From NCBI GenBank assembly GCA_934045905.1, contig OW203762.1, positions 1,364,001-1,428,000 on the forward strand: a DNA stretch of 64,000 bases, in the 5' to 3' direction. The translations under genes were made by a program, and so were the position numbers. This DNA comes from Leuctra nigra (Eukaryota; Arthropoda; Insecta; Plecoptera; Leuctridae). Positions 35,601 to 45,448 of the stretch are shown here, one piece after another (the stretch's first letter is position 1; every line of letters starts with the position of its first letter). The notes below the pieces were generated by a model that saw only the letters and a list, made by a program, of their open reading frames with translations, was not told where the DNA came from and searched no databases.

Positions 35601-35913
35601 GCAACACAAACACTCAGGTCAGCGCGGAACTCCGAGGCGATGGGAGAAGAAATCATTTCACCTGCAACACAAACACTCAGGTCAGCGCGGAACTCCGAGG
35701 CGATGGGAGAAGAAATCATTTCACCTGCAACACAAACACTCAGGTCAGCGCGGAACTCCGAGGCGATGGGAGAAGAAATCATTTCACCTGCAACACAAAC
35801 ACTCAGGTCAGCGCGGAACTCCGAGGCGATGGGAGAAGAAATCATTTCACCTGCAACACAAACACTCAGGTCAGCGCGGAACTCCGAGGCGATGGGAGAA
35901 GAAATCATTTCAC
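32638..35913. repeat. 63-bp tandem array built from a 3' splice site, about 52 copies
   Basis: The unit, read on the plus strand, runs 'acctgcaacacaaacactca' - 'ggtcagcgcggaactccgag' - 'gcgatgggagaagaaatcat' - TTC. Because 63 is divisible by three, it stays open in several frames and creates spurious ORFs of more than 1000 codons on both strands. The copies are nearly identical. The few variants (CTAC for CTGC, GACGGG for GATGGG) lie only in units close to the exon (33010-33190). On the minus strand each unit has CTGAC, TGTTTGTGTTGCAG and then GTGAAATGA. The array is intronic relative to the homeobox gene. Confidence 0.95.
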
Positions 35914-36140
35914 ATTTTTATCGTGGTTAAATAAAATTCAAACTTAGGGTTATCCCTTGGTACACTTTGAATTTTTGCTTTGTTAAAATATTAATTATTT
36001 GTTGATTTTTGGTGAAAAATTAGCTATTTTCTTGTCTCGCTGGGTGCCGCATAAAATTTATCAATAATTACATTTTAAAATCTGCTAAGTATCATACCCT
36101 AAGTTTATCCTTTAAAATTTGAGATCAGTTTGAGATGAAG

Positions 36141-36440
36141 CTGGTTTATAAGTCCAGGAAGGTGAAGATCCTGGTTTATAAGTCCGGGAAGGTGAAGATC
36201 CTGGTTTATAAGTCCGGGAACTTGAAGATCCTGGTTTATAAGTCCGGGAAGGTGAAGATCCTGGTTTATAAGTCCGGGAAGGTGAAGATCCTGGTTTATA
36301 AGTCCGGGAACGTGAAGATCCTGGTTTATAAGTCCGGGAAGGTGAAGATCCTGGTTTATAAGTCCGGGAAGGTGAAGATCCTGGTTTATAAGTCCGGGAA
36401 CGTGAAGATCCTGGTTTATAAGTCCAGGGAGGTGAAGATC
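36141..36440. repeat. 30-bp tandem array, ten copies
   Basis: The landmark 'ctggtttata' recurs exactly every 30 bp from 36141 to 36411. Units differ mainly at 'gggaaggtg', 'gggaacgtg' and 'gggaacttg'. The period is divisible by three, so both strands stay open, giving repeated VYKSGKVKIL and KPGSSPSRTY peptides that I do not regard as genes. Confidence 0.95.
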
Positions 36441-36737
36441 GGAGTGTTTTTTTTATGGATATCATACATTACTTGAACCAACTCAAAACATACCAGACTC
36501 TTGAGAGAAATTCAAATTTTATTGACTGCTGTCCACAATACATGGTTGACCATTGAGATCCAGCTTACTTATCAATATAAAATACATTAAAATTAATAAC
36601 TAATGAAATATTTAAGAATGAAAAATATTGATATTTACAATTACTTTCCATACAATACTAAAAACTATTATTATAAAGGTGATTATGAAGAATGCAAATA
36701 GAAGATTTTAAAACAGATGGAACATCTGTACAGTGAA

Positions 36738-36835
36738 GTTACAGTACAGTGTACAGTGTACACACTGTACTGTACACTCTGTACACACTGTACACAGTGT
36801 ACAGTGTACAGTGTACAGTACAGTACAGTACAGTG
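36738..36835. repeat. Palindromic GTACAGT/ACTGTAC low-complexity tract
   Basis: Almost 100 bp built only from GTACAGT, ACTGTAC and GTGTACAC words. Each word is near-palindromic, so the whole tract can fold on itself in many registers. It is non-coding. Confidence 0.9.
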
Positions 36836-37679
36836 AAGTTGCACGACATTTTATTAGACAATTTGAAAATGAAAGATCAATATATACAAATGATTATGAC
36901 AAACAAACATATTCTATAATTAAAATCAAATAGGTAATTAACATTCTGGTTGCTAAAGGGGTGTTAGAAATTGGGAATTGTGATGTCAATTGTGACCCTG
37001 GAACAGTCACAATTTTACCGATTCAAACCCCGAAGAATTTAGTCTATCAATCTTTGTCAATCGAATATGTGTAGAGCGGAGTAATGCCATTTGTAAACTC
37101 AGGTCAACTCAAGCTAAACCAACAGAATGGTAATGAATAACGCGTTACTTAGTGTCACATTTAATAGAAGTACAAACAGCCGGAGAGACAAAAGCACAGA
37201 GATTCGAGTCAGAAATCTCAAGTAGGTAATTATCTGAAATCTCATTGACACAAACTTCAATTCCTAGCAGTTCGATCATTAATATTCCCGCTTTGTTCTC
37301 TCCTTACAATCCAAGGACAAGTATCAACTTCTTGTTGAAGACTGAGTGTTGATGATTTGAATAAATCGCCTGCAATTACTCGCTCTACGTCTACAAGTTT
37401 GTCTTTTTCCCTTCTGAAAGTTTCCAGCAATCTCTCGGCGAAGTTTCGGCTCGATGTGCGCAAAACATCTCCACAAGTAACTCCGGGGGAACTCTAATTC
37501 CAATGCAATCTGTTCACTTAATGACGTCGCCTGTTGGGGGATTCACACCGGTAACGACTGCTCGCCAGAAGAAGATGTCATCAATTACGTCACGTGACAG
37601 GTCGACAATCACGTCATCCGATCAGATCATCAGGCAGGATTGCTGCTACAATGACTTAAACAAGGAGGAAAAGAAAGGC
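36836..37679. other. Intergenic or intronic stretch, no gene recognised
   Basis: Mixed composition. No ORF with a recognisable domain and no repeat family shared with the rest of the window. Confidence 0.45.
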
Positions 37680-37718
37680 GTATATATATAATATATATAT
37701 ATAGAGAAAACCAAGTCT

Positions 37719-37754
<36 letters not shown>

Positions 37755-37775
37755 CATATTAGTCATATATATATA
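37680..37775. repeat. AT dinucleotide repeats
   Basis: Interrupted (TA)n tracts immediately left of the Penelope-like inverted repeat. Confidence 0.9.
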
Positions 37776-38008
37776 TTAGTAAAAGATTTTCACGGTTTAT
37801 TGCCACGTACTTTATTCGTATAATTCTACCTTTCTACGTATATTCTACGTATATTCTACGTATATTCTACGTATAATTCTACGTACTTTTAGTGTTTTGA
37901 ATGTTCTTTTAATATTAATTTCCTGAAGATGCCTAGCAGGAGCTAGGCGAAACGTAGAATTATACGAATAAAGTACGTGGCAATATACCGTGAAAATCTT
38001 TTACTAAT
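37776..38008. mobile_element. Penelope-like inverted repeat with hammerhead-like core
   Basis: Arms of about 54 bp (37776-37829 and 37954-38008), containing 'gtagaattatacgaataaag' and its reverse complement, flank 124 bp. The right arm begins directly after a hammerhead-like module. The spacer also has repeated 'tattctacg' words. The arrangement matches what is known of Penelope-like pseudo-LTRs, but no RT is seen, so the assignment rests on this terminal architecture. Confidence 0.5.
37923..37952 (+). ncRNA. Hammerhead-ribozyme-like motif 2
   Basis: CTGAAGA (37923-37929) fits the core CUGANGA. It is followed by one T, a perfect seven-pair stem GCCTAGC/GCTAGGC with an AGGA tetraloop, and GAAA (37949-37952). 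The downstream 'cgtagaattatacg' can pair with the inverted copy upstream at 37810-37829. The extra T before stem II is a departure from the strict consensus. Confidence 0.5.
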
Positions 38009-38104
38009 ATGAGCGGCTACGAAAAAATCAAGAAAGATATATATGTGAAGTATGGTTTTCGCTGATAACCTCAGATAGGTAGATGTAAATAAATACCAAC
38101 TGCA

Positions 38105-38155
38105 ATGAGAAAAGATTTTCCTCGAGTGGGACTCGAACCATGACCGAACTATTCG
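38105..38155 (-). other. tRNA T-arm-like sequence, possible SINE
   Basis: On the minus strand GGTTCGAGTCCCACTCGAGG contains a perfect RNA polymerase III B box (GGTTCGAGTCC). It is followed by 'ttctcattgcagttggtatt', and that tail recurs on the minus strand at 42463-42500. No complete tRNA cloverleaf can be drawn. A tRNA-derived SINE remnant is likely. Confidence 0.35.
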
Positions 38156-38439
38156 CCGTCAAGCCTAACGAACAACAAGCAATCCCCAGACCTCAGACTC
38201 CCTCAACTGCAACATTGACCGAACATCTAGAACTAGACGATTCACCAGTACCAACAAGAGTCACTCGACAGAGAACCTGCAGACAGCTACCTCCCACACC
38301 AACGGCGTCACCTGAACCAAACAAGTTGACAGATTCTCGACTACCATCAAGAGTTACTAGACAGCAGCAATCTCATTTAACTACCACTGTAAATTCAACA
38401 GGTACAACCAGAGTCACCAGATCTATGAAGAAGCGATGA
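38140..38439 (+). pseudogene. C-terminal coding remnant of a probable retroelement
   Basis: A 99-codon reading frame, rich in Thr, Pro, Arg and Ser, with three repeats of the type TRVTRQ, SRVTRQ and TRVTRS and a basic end (RSMKKR). Short basic Pro/Thr-rich tails with such RVTRS motifs are common at the C-terminus of retroelement polyproteins. There is no catalytic domain. It is followed within 150 bp by a hammerhead-like element and an AATAAA-type tail, so the whole 38140-38650 block may be one retroelement 3' end. The ATG coincides with the tRNA-like sequence and need not be a real start. Confidence 0.35.
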
Positions 38440-38569
38440 GCCACTTGGAGCTGCGACTATTGTGACATTGAATTGTTTACTGACTTCCCATCTTCTTGTT
38501 TTTTCTCTGCATTCATTTTGTAAAGTAGTGTGTTTTGCATTTTTCTGGTATTTATAAAATTGTTTTACT

Positions 38570-38612
38570 TGTGCCTTGAAAAGGCCGGTCGGAGGACTGG
38601 CGAAACGTCGGC
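38570..38612 (+). ncRNA. Hammerhead-like motif 3, degenerate
   Basis: A seven-pair stem GCCGGTC/GACTGGC with loop GGAG, followed by GAAA and 'cgtcggcataataaag', has the same architecture as motif 2. The CUGANGA core has decayed to TTGAAAA. 'aataaacgtagcataaacc' downstream recurs at 38800 and 39060. Confidence 0.35.
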
Positions 38613-38687
38613 ATAATAAAGAATAAACGTAGCATAAACCGTAATGTCTATTTTAATAAATAACGGTTACGAGAATGAAACTATTCA

Positions 38688-38692
<5 letters not shown>

Positions 38693-38743
<51 letters not shown>
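38693..38743. repeat. AT dinucleotide microsatellite
   Basis: Uninterrupted (TA)n of about 50 bp. Confidence 0.95.
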
Positions 38744-38746
<3 letters not shown>

Positions 38747-38777
38747 CATCATGTAGAGTCTCGCAGCCAGTAGGTAT

Positions 38778-39089
38778 TAATAACATCATTTAACGGTTTA
38801 TGCTACGTATATTTATTACGTAATAAATATAATAAATATTATATTGTGTAATATAATAAATATAAAATATAATATATATAATAAATATACAATAATATAA
38901 ATAATAAATATAATGTAATAAATATAAATATACGTAATATAATAATATAAATATACGTAATACGTATACGTAATATACGTAATATATACGTAATATACGT
39001 AATAATATACGTAATATATAAATATACGTAATATAAATATACGTATAATATACGTAATAAATATACGTAGCATAAACCGTTAAATGATG

Positions 39090-39095
<6 letters not shown>
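38778..39095. repeat. 39-bp inverted repeats around an AT/ACGTAATA-rich core
   Basis: 'ttaacggtttatgctacgta' at 38790 is mirrored at 39065-39085 ('tacgtagcataaaccgttaa'). The arms are about 39 bp and the core about 240 bp, made of TAATATACG and AATAAATAT words. The arm is the same sequence that ends the retroelement tail at 38635, so this is probably a pair of inverted Penelope-like ends with an expanded AT core. Confidence 0.65.
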
Positions 39096-39129
<34 letters not shown>

Positions 39130-39179
39130 AAAAAAAGTGTAAATATAATATAATATATGATAGATTATTCTTTTGGGAA

Positions 39180-39833
39180 TAAGTTCGTGGCACTACTTCC
39201 GGTTTTCAAAATGGCGGCTGAAATTACGGCTACCTAGAATGTATTTCTATAAATGTTATGTAGCATTATAACCTTCTGAATATGTAGTTATGTAGTAAGA
39301 GGCGATTCAATTCTTATTCTTCATTTTTATGACGTCATTTCCGGTTTCGGTAATAATAAATGTATATTTAGACTATTGATATTCCATACAGATGACCGTC
39401 TGAATCATTTGGCGATAGTTTTATTCCGATCGGTGTAACCGTTTTCGAGATATGACGTCACTTCCGGTTTCAAAATGGCGGCTTCCGGTTGGTTTTATAA
39501 AAAGGCACATCAGAAGCCAAAAGTGCACATGTGGTAAAAATTAAGAATCGATCGTCTAAGCCGTTTAGGCTGTGGCGGTGATAGCGGTGATTTCTGATAT
39601 CATCATCTGAAGATCAAAGTGATGTAATTGCACTGTTTTCTCGGTCCTCTAGCTCGCAAATGGCATAACCTGATGTTCCCAAATTTGGAATATGGGGTTG
39701 GGTGGGCCAAAGCTCGAAATTAAAGTATTTTGCAACAATGTGAGATTTTCCATTTTTAAGATCCAGTAGGCCGAAAATGCCATGTTGTTGGTTACAGTAA
39801 AAGTGTTTGGTCTGCTCCTCAGTTTATTATGCA
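39180..39833 (+). mobile_element. H1 body fragment (copy 4), interrupted by copy 5
   Basis: The H1 body from the 'ttccggttttcaaaatggcg' segment to 'ctcctcagtttattatgca', where the next H1 copy begins. The expected final 60 bp with the terminal hairpin is absent after the insertion. Confidence 0.7.
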
Positions 39834-42462
39834 CCCCATAGAAAACACTCCGTGTAAAAATACCAGCCAAGTCTTTTCAACTATAAAAAATATAAGACAT
39901 CTAAAAAATCAGCACTGAAAAGAAGTGATATCAAAAAATGGGCCAAGTCAAAACTTAATTTTAAAAACCAAAATATACTTGGCGCATCGTGTATATAAAT
40001 AGTATAGAAGTATAAAGGTATGCCAAAAATCAAATGTACCTATAAATATATATACTAATATACCTATAATGCTCTTAAAAACGATGCGCCAAGTATATTT
40101 TGGTTTTTAAAATTAAGTTTTAACTTGGCCCATTTTTTGATATCACTACTTTTCAGTGCTGATTTTTTAGATGTCTTATATCTAGTGGAGCGGTCGCTCC
40201 ACCCAGCCAAGTCGTACTGTACACTCACACTCACTCAACATACCGTAAATGCCTAATAAAATGAGGAGCCAGACCAACTACTTTTACTGTAAGCAACAAC
40301 ATGGCATTTTCGGCCTACTGGATCATATAATTGGAAAATCTCACATTGTTGTAAAATATCTTAATTTTGAGCTATGGCCCACCCCACCACATATACCAAA
40401 TTTGGGAACAATAGGCTATACCATTTGCGAGCTAGAGGGCCGAGAAAACAGTGAAATTACACCACTTTGATCTTTAGATGATGATTCAGATGATATCAGG
40501 AAACACCGCTATCACCGCCACAGCCTAAACGGCTTAGCCGATCGATCTGAAATTTTTACCACATGTGCACTTTTGGCGTCTGAGGTGCCTTTTTATAAAA
40601 CCAACCGGTAGTCGCCATTTTGAAACCGGAAGTGACGTCATATCTCGAAAACGGCTAAACCGATCGGAATGAAACTAGCGCCAAATGATTCAGACGGTCG
40701 TCTATATGGAATATCAGTAGTTAAAGTAGAGATGTACTATTACCGAAACCGGAAATGACGTCATGAAAATGAAGATCTAGATTTTAATGACCTCTTACTA
40801 CAATAACTACATATTCAGAAGGCTTATAATGATACATAACATTTATAGAAATAAATTCTAGGTGGCAGTTATTTCAGTCGCCATTTTGAAAACCGGAAGT
40901 GATACCATATCTCGAAAACGGCTGGACTGATTGGAACGAAGCTTTCGCAATTCTTCATGGAATATCACTTTAAGCTTAGGTATATTGAGCACCAAACACA
41001 ATTTTTCGTATTAACCAATTCGGAAATGGCGTATTTTTTAAAAGTATTTAGTCATTGTTGCTCCGATGTGTGTTACAAGTTGTGTAAATAAACTAAAAAA
41101 ATAAGTGATATCCCCATAAAAAAACACTCCGTATAAAAATACCAGCCAAGTCTCTTCAACTATAAAAAAATAGAATAAATCTAAAAATTCAGCACTGAAA
41201 AGTAGTGATATCAAAAAATGAGCCAAGTCAAAACTTAATTTTAAAAACCAAAATATACTTGGCGCATCGTTTTTAAGGGCATTTTAGGTATATTATATAT
41301 ATTTAGGTACATTTGATTTTTGGCATATGCTTCTATACTATTTATATACACGATGCGCCAAGAATATTTTGGTTTTTAAAATTAAGTTTTGACTTGGCTC
41401 ATTTTTTGATATCACTACTTTTCAGTGCTGAATTTTAAGATTTATTCTATTTTTTTTATAGTTGAAGAGACTTGGCTGGTATTTTTACACGGAGTGTTTT
41501 TTTATGGGTTTTTTATAGTTGAAAAGACTCGGTTGGTATTTTTACACGGAGTGTTTTTTACGGGGATATCACAACTTTTTTTAGTTTATTTAAACAACTT
41601 GTAACTTATATCGAAGCAACAATGACTAATTCCTTTAAACAAATAAGCCATTTCCAATTTGGTTACTAAGAAAAGTTGCGTTTGGTACCAAAATATGCCA
41701 AAAGTGATATTCCATGAAGAAAAGCGAAAGATTCGTTCCAATCGGTCCAGTCGTTTTCGAGATTTGGCATCACTTCCGGTTAGAAAAATGGCGGCTGAAA
41801 TCACTGCCACCTAGAGTTTATTTATATAAATGTTTTGTATCATGATAAGCCTTCTGAATAAGTTGTTAATGTGGTAAGAGGTGATTAATTGCTGGTTCTA
41901 CATTTTTATGACGTCTTTTTGGACTATTGTATTTTCATACATATGACCGTACGAATCGTTTGACGCTAGTTTCGTTCCGATCGGCTTAGCCGGTTTCGAG
42001 ATATGACGTCACTTCCGGTTTCAAAATGGCGGCTTCCGGTTGGTTTTAAAAAAAGGCACCTCAGACGCCAAAAGTGCACATGTGGTAAAAATTTCAGATT
42101 GATCGGTTCAGCCGTTTAGGCTGTGGCGGTGATAGCGGTGTTTCCTGATATCAGAATCATCTGAAGAAGAAGATGAAAGTGATGTTATTTCACGATTTTC
42201 AAGGATCTCTAGTTCGAAAATGGTATAACCTATTGTTGGCTCACTTGGAATATTTGGTGGGGTGGGCTATAGCTCCAAATTAAAATATTTCTCAACAATG
42301 TGAGATTTCCCATTTTTGAGATCCAGTAGGCCGAAAATCCTATGTTGTTGCTTACAGTAAAAGTGTTTGGTCTGCTCCTCAGTTTATTAGGCATTTACGG
42401 TATGTTGAGTGAGTGTGAGCGTACAGTACGACTTGGCTGGGTGGAGCGACCACTCCACTAGA
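39834..42462 (+). mobile_element. H1 Helitron-like element (copy 5), split by copy 6
   Basis: The 5' end CCCCATAGAAAACACTCC follows an A at 39833. The first foldback arm is intact. The second arm stops at 40180 and resumes at 41509, with copy 6 between the two parts. The body then runs to the 3' hairpin (GTGGAGC-GACC-ACTCCAC, one changed base) and CTAGA before T at 42463. Removing copy 6 restores an arm that matches its partner exactly around the junction. Confidence 0.85.
40181..41508 (-). mobile_element. H1 Helitron-like element (copy 6), complete and nested
   Basis: Read on the minus strand, it begins CCCATAAAAAAACACTCC at 41508, has a foldback of two arms of about 170 bp, a body of about 900 bp, and ends CCACTAGA at 40181. 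It lies between A (40180) and T (41509) of copy 5 with no duplicated base, because the interrupted host arm can be compared with its own inverted partner. It is 1328 bp and non-coding. Confidence 0.9.
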
Positions 42463-43312
42463 TGTTAATAAATACCAACTGCAATATGAAAAGAAAAACC
42501 TATTGTAACAAGATGGTTAAGTGAACCTAATGAATATTAATAAAGATTCAATTAGTATTAAAAAAGGACTGTTTTATTAATAACATCAAATAAAACGGTA
42601 CCTTTTTTGAAGTACTTTATATATAAATTATATTATATTATATAAAGTATATTAATATAATATACGAAATCAATTGTAAAATAATCGTATTTAACACTCC
42701 GAGGCGGTAGCGTAATTTGTGGAGCTCAGCACTTTTAATTATTAATAATTATCAATATTTATTTACAATAAATTTTAGCTTATAATTTCTTACATTAAAC
42801 ATGGTTTGGGTAAAAGGCATGCTTACGAACCCCGCCATTTTGTGCAATGATCATAATTATTTATACGTCATGTAAAAATGTGTGTCAAATTGTAAAAAAT
42901 GATCTATCTTATCTTAACTTTGATTTATAAAATTCTCTTCACAGGAAAAAAAAACAATTGGAAGTACCGCGCGTCCAACTCAAAGATTCCTTGTTATTCA
43001 ATTTGAGATTATAAAGCACGGCCTCCTTTATAAGTTTTGCTGTTTTGTTTCACTCCGATTCCCGGCCTGTCCACGAACTGAAAAATTGAAGTAACATGTT
43101 TTGCCAAGCGCCACTGTCCACCCTAGCATTGCACGTCCTACTTGATGAAAATATTACGTGTCCACCTGATGAAACAAAGTATGCAGTGTCGCTTTTGTTC
43201 TATGCAGACAGCTGTCAGTGGAGAAAATTCATTTGATATTCAATAATGTATGATAATTTCGGCAATAAATATTATATCAATTGCATCAAGTTATGCGATT
43301 AACGCCAGAACC
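42463..43312. other. Intergenic, with a SINE-tail-like start
   Basis: The first 40 bp ('gttaataaataccaactgca') match the tail seen at 38080-38105. The rest is AT-rich with no gene recognised. Confidence 0.4.
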
Positions 43313-43490
43313 GAAATAGACAACATTTTAAACCCCGAGCGCCATCTACAACTATCAACATTGCATTCTGGGTGTAGGATGTGAAGAGTTTGACAGCTGC
43401 CTGGTTGACAGTGCTGAGATGCATAAAGGAAGATGGTTTTTCGGTGTTTGTTATGTTATATCATCTCTATATTTAAATGTAGAGACCAAC
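43313..43490 (+). repeat. Inverted repeat arm, partner at 46000-46165
   Basis: 'ggatgtgaagagtttgacag' followed by 'ctgcctggttgacagtgctg' and 'gcataaaggaaga' occurs here and in reverse complement at 46005-46150. The arms are about 170 bp and lie 2.5 kb apart. H1 copy 7 and the THAP pseudogene lie between them. Confidence 0.7.
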
Positions 43491-43542
43491 CCGAAAACGA
43501 ATAAGAGACCGCGCTGCCAGCAACATCGTCGCAGTCAACCGC

Positions 43543-43572
43543 CAGAAGATGAAGGAAGTACATCCTTCGAAA
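43543..43572 (+). ncRNA. Hammerhead-like motif 4
   Basis: CAGAAGA, one T, stem GAAGGA/TCCTTC with loop AGTACA, then GAAA and CGTCGCG. It has the same plan as motifs 2 and 3, with U4 of the core changed to A, which would be expected to impair catalysis. Confidence 0.35.
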
Positions 43573-43719
43573 CGTCGCGAACGGCCCTTATCAGGGCCAC
43601 CAGCACCTCCAACGGAACAAACCGTCACCACTGTCCGTACACAATTAATTTTAGTGGTATTCAACATATGTACGAATAATATCAAAGATGTTATGAATAC
43701 TCCGTGAGTTATAATAATA

Positions 43720-45044
43720 CCCCATAAAAAACCACTCCGTGTAAAAATACCAGCCAAGTCTCTTAAACTAAAAAAATATAAGAAATCTAAAAATTCAGCA
43801 CTAAAAAGTAGTGATATCAAAAAATTTGCCAAGTCAAAATTATTCAAAAAATACTTTGCGCATCGTGCATAAATAGTATAGAAGTAGGCCGTAAATCAAA
43901 TATACTCATCTATACATATAATATAAATATATATATATATATATATATAATACACTAAAAAAACGATGCGCCAAGTATTTTTTGAATAATTTTGACTTGG
44001 CAAATTTTTTGATATCACTACTTTTTAGTGCTGAATTTTTAGATTTCTTATATTTTTTTAGTTTAAGAGACTTGGCTGGTATTTTTACACGGAGTGTTTT
44101 TTTATGGGGAATCACTCCTTTTTTCAGTTTATTCTTACAACTTATAAGTAACATATACCTATTGTGGCACCAAAGTCTATAATTCCTTTAAAAAATACGC
44201 CTTTGTTATTTGGTTCCTAAGAAAGTTGTGCTTGTTACTATGTATGCTATAATTAATATGCTATGAAGTATAGCAAAAGTTTCGAACCAATCGGTCCAGC
44301 CGTTCTCGAGTTATGACATCACTTCCGGTTTTTTAAATGGCGGCTGACATCACTGCCACCTAAAAATTGTACCTATAAATGCTATGAATCATTATAAGCC
44401 TTCTGAATATGTAGATATTGTTATAAGAGATGATTTTAGTCAGATTTGGCATTTTCATGACGTCATTTCCGGTTTCAGTTATAGTGCATGTCTATTTCGA
44501 CTATTGATATTTTATATAGATGACCGTCCGAATCGTTTGGCGCTATTTTTGTCCCGATCGGTCCATCCGTTTTTGAGATATGACGGCATTTCCGGTTTCA
44601 AAATGGCGGCTTCCGGTTGGTTTTATAAAAAGGCACCTCAGACGCCAAAAGTGCACATGTGGTAAAAATTTCAGATCAATCGGTTCAGCCGTTTAGGCTG
44701 TGGCGGTGATAGCAACGTTCCTTGATATCTGAAGAAGAAGCGGAAGATACCTTTTAAAAAGGGGTGTAATTTCACTGTTTTCACGGCCCTCTAGCTCGCA
44801 AATGGCATAACTTGTTGTTCCCAAATTTGGTATATGTGGTGGGGTGGGCCATAGCTCGAAATTAAGATATTTCACAACAATGTGAGATTTTCCAATTTTA
44901 TGATCCAGTAGGCCGAAAATGCTATGTTGTTGCTTACAGTAAAAGTGTTTGGTCTGCTCCTCAGTTTATTAGGCATTTACGGTATTTTGAGTGATTGTGA
45001 GTGTACAGTACGACTTGGCTGGGTGGAGCGACCGCTCCACTAGA
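43720..45044 (+). mobile_element. H1 Helitron-like element (copy 7), complete
   Basis: It starts CCCCATAAAAAACCACTCC after A and ends GTGGAGCGACCGCTCCAC-TAGA before T, 1325 bp. The foldback arms are at 43720-43890 and about 43955-44108, and the loop is AT-rich. The short ORFs on both arms are mirror images of the palindrome and not genes. Confidence 0.88.
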
Positions 45045-45057
45045 TCTTTGATAACTA

Positions 45058-45190
45058 AGAATAGCAGATCGTATACGGAACAGTGTGTTGTGTTCCATTG
45101 TGCAAAATAACACTACATTTAGCCGTGAAGCGCGTTTCACTATACTTTCCAAGGGACGTTGATTTGAGAAAGAATGGATAAGACGCAATA
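45058..45190 (+). pseudogene. THAP-domain fragment, N-terminal half (broken)
   Basis: The plus strand reads CVVFHCAK, then across stops and frameshifts a segment like FPRDVDLRK and EWIRRNKL. This is the C-x3-C ... FP ... LRKxW pattern of the N-terminal half of a THAP zinc finger. It is the inverted, shorter copy of the sequence at 45645-45775. THAP domains occur in P-element-type transposases and in host THAP proteins. Confidence 0.5.
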
Positions 45191-45448
45191 AATTATGTTG
45201 TTGACAATTTTTAGTGTAAGATGTAAATCCAATATGTATTATTAGCCGGGGTTTGAAATCATATCTATTGCTTTCAGGGGTAATATTCAAGTTATTTTTC
45301 CTCTAACAAACAGGACATTTATAGGGAGCTGAAAATCTTATTTTTGTCAGAAATTCTGATAAAATGTGATAAAATATGTTCCTGTAACTAATTAACAAAT
45401 CAAGTGAATTTTGCAAAAAATTTTAACTTTCACCTCGAAAGTGTCAAC

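Noticed and set aside
31907..35947. ORFs of 1083 to 1333 codons on both strands
   Set aside because: They are produced by a 63-bp repeat without stops in those frames. Four overlapping giant frames on both strands cannot all be genes, and the repeats lie in the intron of the homeobox gene.
36112..36476. Similarity of the 30-bp repeat 'gtgaagatcctggttt' to the start of the homeodomain exon
   Set aside because: About 14 bases agree with one insertion, but in the opposite orientation and nowhere else in the unit. Chance is the simpler explanation.
43906..44182. Opposed ORFs in the H1 copy 7 foldback
   Set aside because: Mirror translations of the palindrome arms. They are not conserved as proteins in the other H1 copies.
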